A DNA stretch of 64,000 nt from Epiperipatus broadwayi (lineage: Eukaryota > Onychophora > Udeonychophora > Euonychophora > Peripatidae), in contig JAQFVV010006336.1 of NCBI GenBank assembly GCA_028023455.1, positions 3,026,021-3,090,020 on the forward strand, given 5' to 3'. Every line of letters starts with the position of its first letter. The first letter of the stretch is position 1. The position numbers were made by a program, and so were the translations under genes. Shown piece after piece: positions 63,060 to 64,000 of this stretch. The notes under the pieces are model-generated. The model did no database searches. It was not told where the DNA came from and saw nothing but the letters and a program-made list of their open reading frames with translations.

Positions 63060-63560
63060 TAGATGGGCAAGAATAAAGACATAAAAAGTAATATATATAG
63101 TTAATATATTTCCACTCTTACAAAGATTATTAACATTGTATAAATCGTAAACTAATCAGAGGTGAAACTTTATTTCTCCCTCTGTTGTTTATGCAAAAAA
63201 ATATAATAATTAGCAAAACATTTTATTTTTTTAAAAAAAATCTTCTCCCAACCTAGCAAGCGTTATAATTTTAAAAATAAAAACAAACTAATTATTAAAT
63301 AAGTGTTACTCCTATTTAATGTGAGGAGCTATGGTAAAAATAACTATACTGGCAAGGGTGGGAATTCATTGAAATATAATTTAAAATATATATATTAGAA
63401 AACAATATTAATAAAATAATTGCCGCATTAAATTAAAAATGAAAGAAATTACAAGGCTAATCAAAATAGTTATAGAATAAAATAGACTATAAAAGTTACA
63501 AATAATTAATATTAAATTTTCATATTAGGAGAAAGTTCTGAGTTCATAAAGGTGGCACTT
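60175..63560. other. Moderately AT-rich DNA; AT tracts, no gene recognised
   Basis: The 122-codon plus frame at 60796-61164 is the longest non-repeat frame here; it is hydrophobic at its N-terminal half (residues about 5-40) but matches no family I know, and has no clear initiation context. (AT)n tracts lie at 60424-60446, 61543-61563 and 63008-63056. The tract at 61543 borders TATACCGG in reverse, preceded by GTTGGCGCCCTCTG. The 81-codon minus frame at 62470-62715 is in less AT-rich DNA but unrecognised. Confidence 0.4.
63008..63056. repeat. (AT)n microsatellite
   Basis: About 49 bp of AT dinucleotides. Confidence 0.96.
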
Positions 63561-63565
63561 TACAG

Positions 63566-63787
63566 CGTTACCTTTGGAAAGCAGGTAGCAGATCACCCGA
63601 TTGTTTTTCACTGTATAGCAGCAGGTTCGCGAATGTTCATCATTAGTGGCAGGCTGTTGGAGTTGAGTTGGCCTGGTCATTGGAGAGAATGTGTTTCTTG
63701 AAAATTTGTGTGATGTAGATTCGTTCAGCAGATGCCTTACGAATCTAGGTACTCTCCTTGATGACAGAATTTTGGGCCCTATTTATA
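63566..63787 (-). promoter_or_regulatory. Candidate minus-strand TATA promoter with leader and donor site
   Basis: On minus, TATAAATAGGGCCC starts at 63787. About 25 bp downstream is TGTCATCAAGG (initiator-like). A less AT-rich leader of about 190 bp then reaches CCAAAG followed by GTAACG (GT at 63571-63570). The layout parallels the plus-strand site at 59813, facing it across about 4 kb. No ORF in the leader. Confidence 0.35.
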
Positions 63788-64000
63788 TGACTCCAGTTTA
63801 TCTAAGGAATGCTATTCAGTTGTAATACCTGCGGCTATAAAATAATATTGCAAAACAGCTTTTTTGGTAAGAAGTTTCTCCTTTGTTAATCAGGTAGTGT
63901 AAAACAATGCAAACAGATTGGTATTTTTGAAATAGTTGTTCTAAATCTATTTCTGACTCAGAAATAAATTTTACCAAACAATAAGTTTTGTTATTGAAAT

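Overview
The window is intron- or intergenic-type DNA from a large, repeat-rich metazoan genome. It is very AT-rich, full of long (AT)n, (ATT)n and compound AC/AT/AG microsatellites, and carries broken RTE-like and L1/Tx1-like LINEs, a Gypsy pol fragment, LTRs, a Penelope-like GIY-YIG fragment, tRNA-derived retroposons and many foldback elements. The texture suggests a mollusc, possibly a cephalopod, but nothing here proves the taxon. I found no intact host protein-coding gene. Almost all open frames are chance frames or microsatellite translations.

Layout. 0-3.3 kb: AT-rich DNA with a small foldback, a MITE-like element with TIRs (1539-1922) and a 250-bp (ATT)n tract. 3.36-6.1 kb: minus-strand LTR with a primer-binding site, an antisense RTE tail and a Penelope-like endonuclease fragment. 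6.6-8.1 kb: AT tracts, a 218-bp palindrome and a ~480-bp tandem duplication. 9.3-9.5 kb: tRNA-derived SINE. 11.1-11.7 kb: interleaved perfect inverted repeats carrying a hammerhead-ribozyme-like motif. 15.0-17.1 kb: LTR-like element, with a relative at 33.6-35.5 kb in the opposite orientation. 17.26-20.42 kb: near-full-length but broken RTE-like LINE. 22.6-26.2 kb: cluster of foldback elements with two more hammerhead motifs. 26.2-27.7 kb: second RTE-like copy, split by a foldback insertion flanked by 59-bp direct repeats. 29.3-31.0 kb: minus-strand L1/Tx1-like LINE. 31-54 kb: mostly featureless AT-rich DNA with microsatellites, small tandem duplications, a LINE zinc-knuckle fragment, a 27-bp minisatellite and a tRNA-like insertion with a 16-bp target-site duplication. 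54.5-56.5 kb: minus-strand Gypsy RT-RNase H-integrase remnant. 56.8-58.4 kb: RTE tail, a dispersed repeat shared with 40 kb, and an inverted triplicate. 59.8-64 kb: higher-complexity DNA with two promoter-like TATA sites, each followed by a GTAAC donor-like site.

Most notable is a set of foldback (inverted-repeat) elements, embedded in or next to AT microsatellites, that contain type I hammerhead-like cores: CUGANGA, stem II, GAAAC, a very short stem III, GUC and a matching helix I. The two copies at 11.2 and 24.6 kb have different outer helix I sequences but keep the pairing. The copy at 25.8 kb has every core motif and lies in a near-perfect palindrome, so the core recurs on both strands. 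Hammerheads of this type are known from Penelope-like elements and retrozymes, and a Penelope endonuclease fragment lies in the same window. All of this was read by eye from sequence; no alignment, folding or database search was run.
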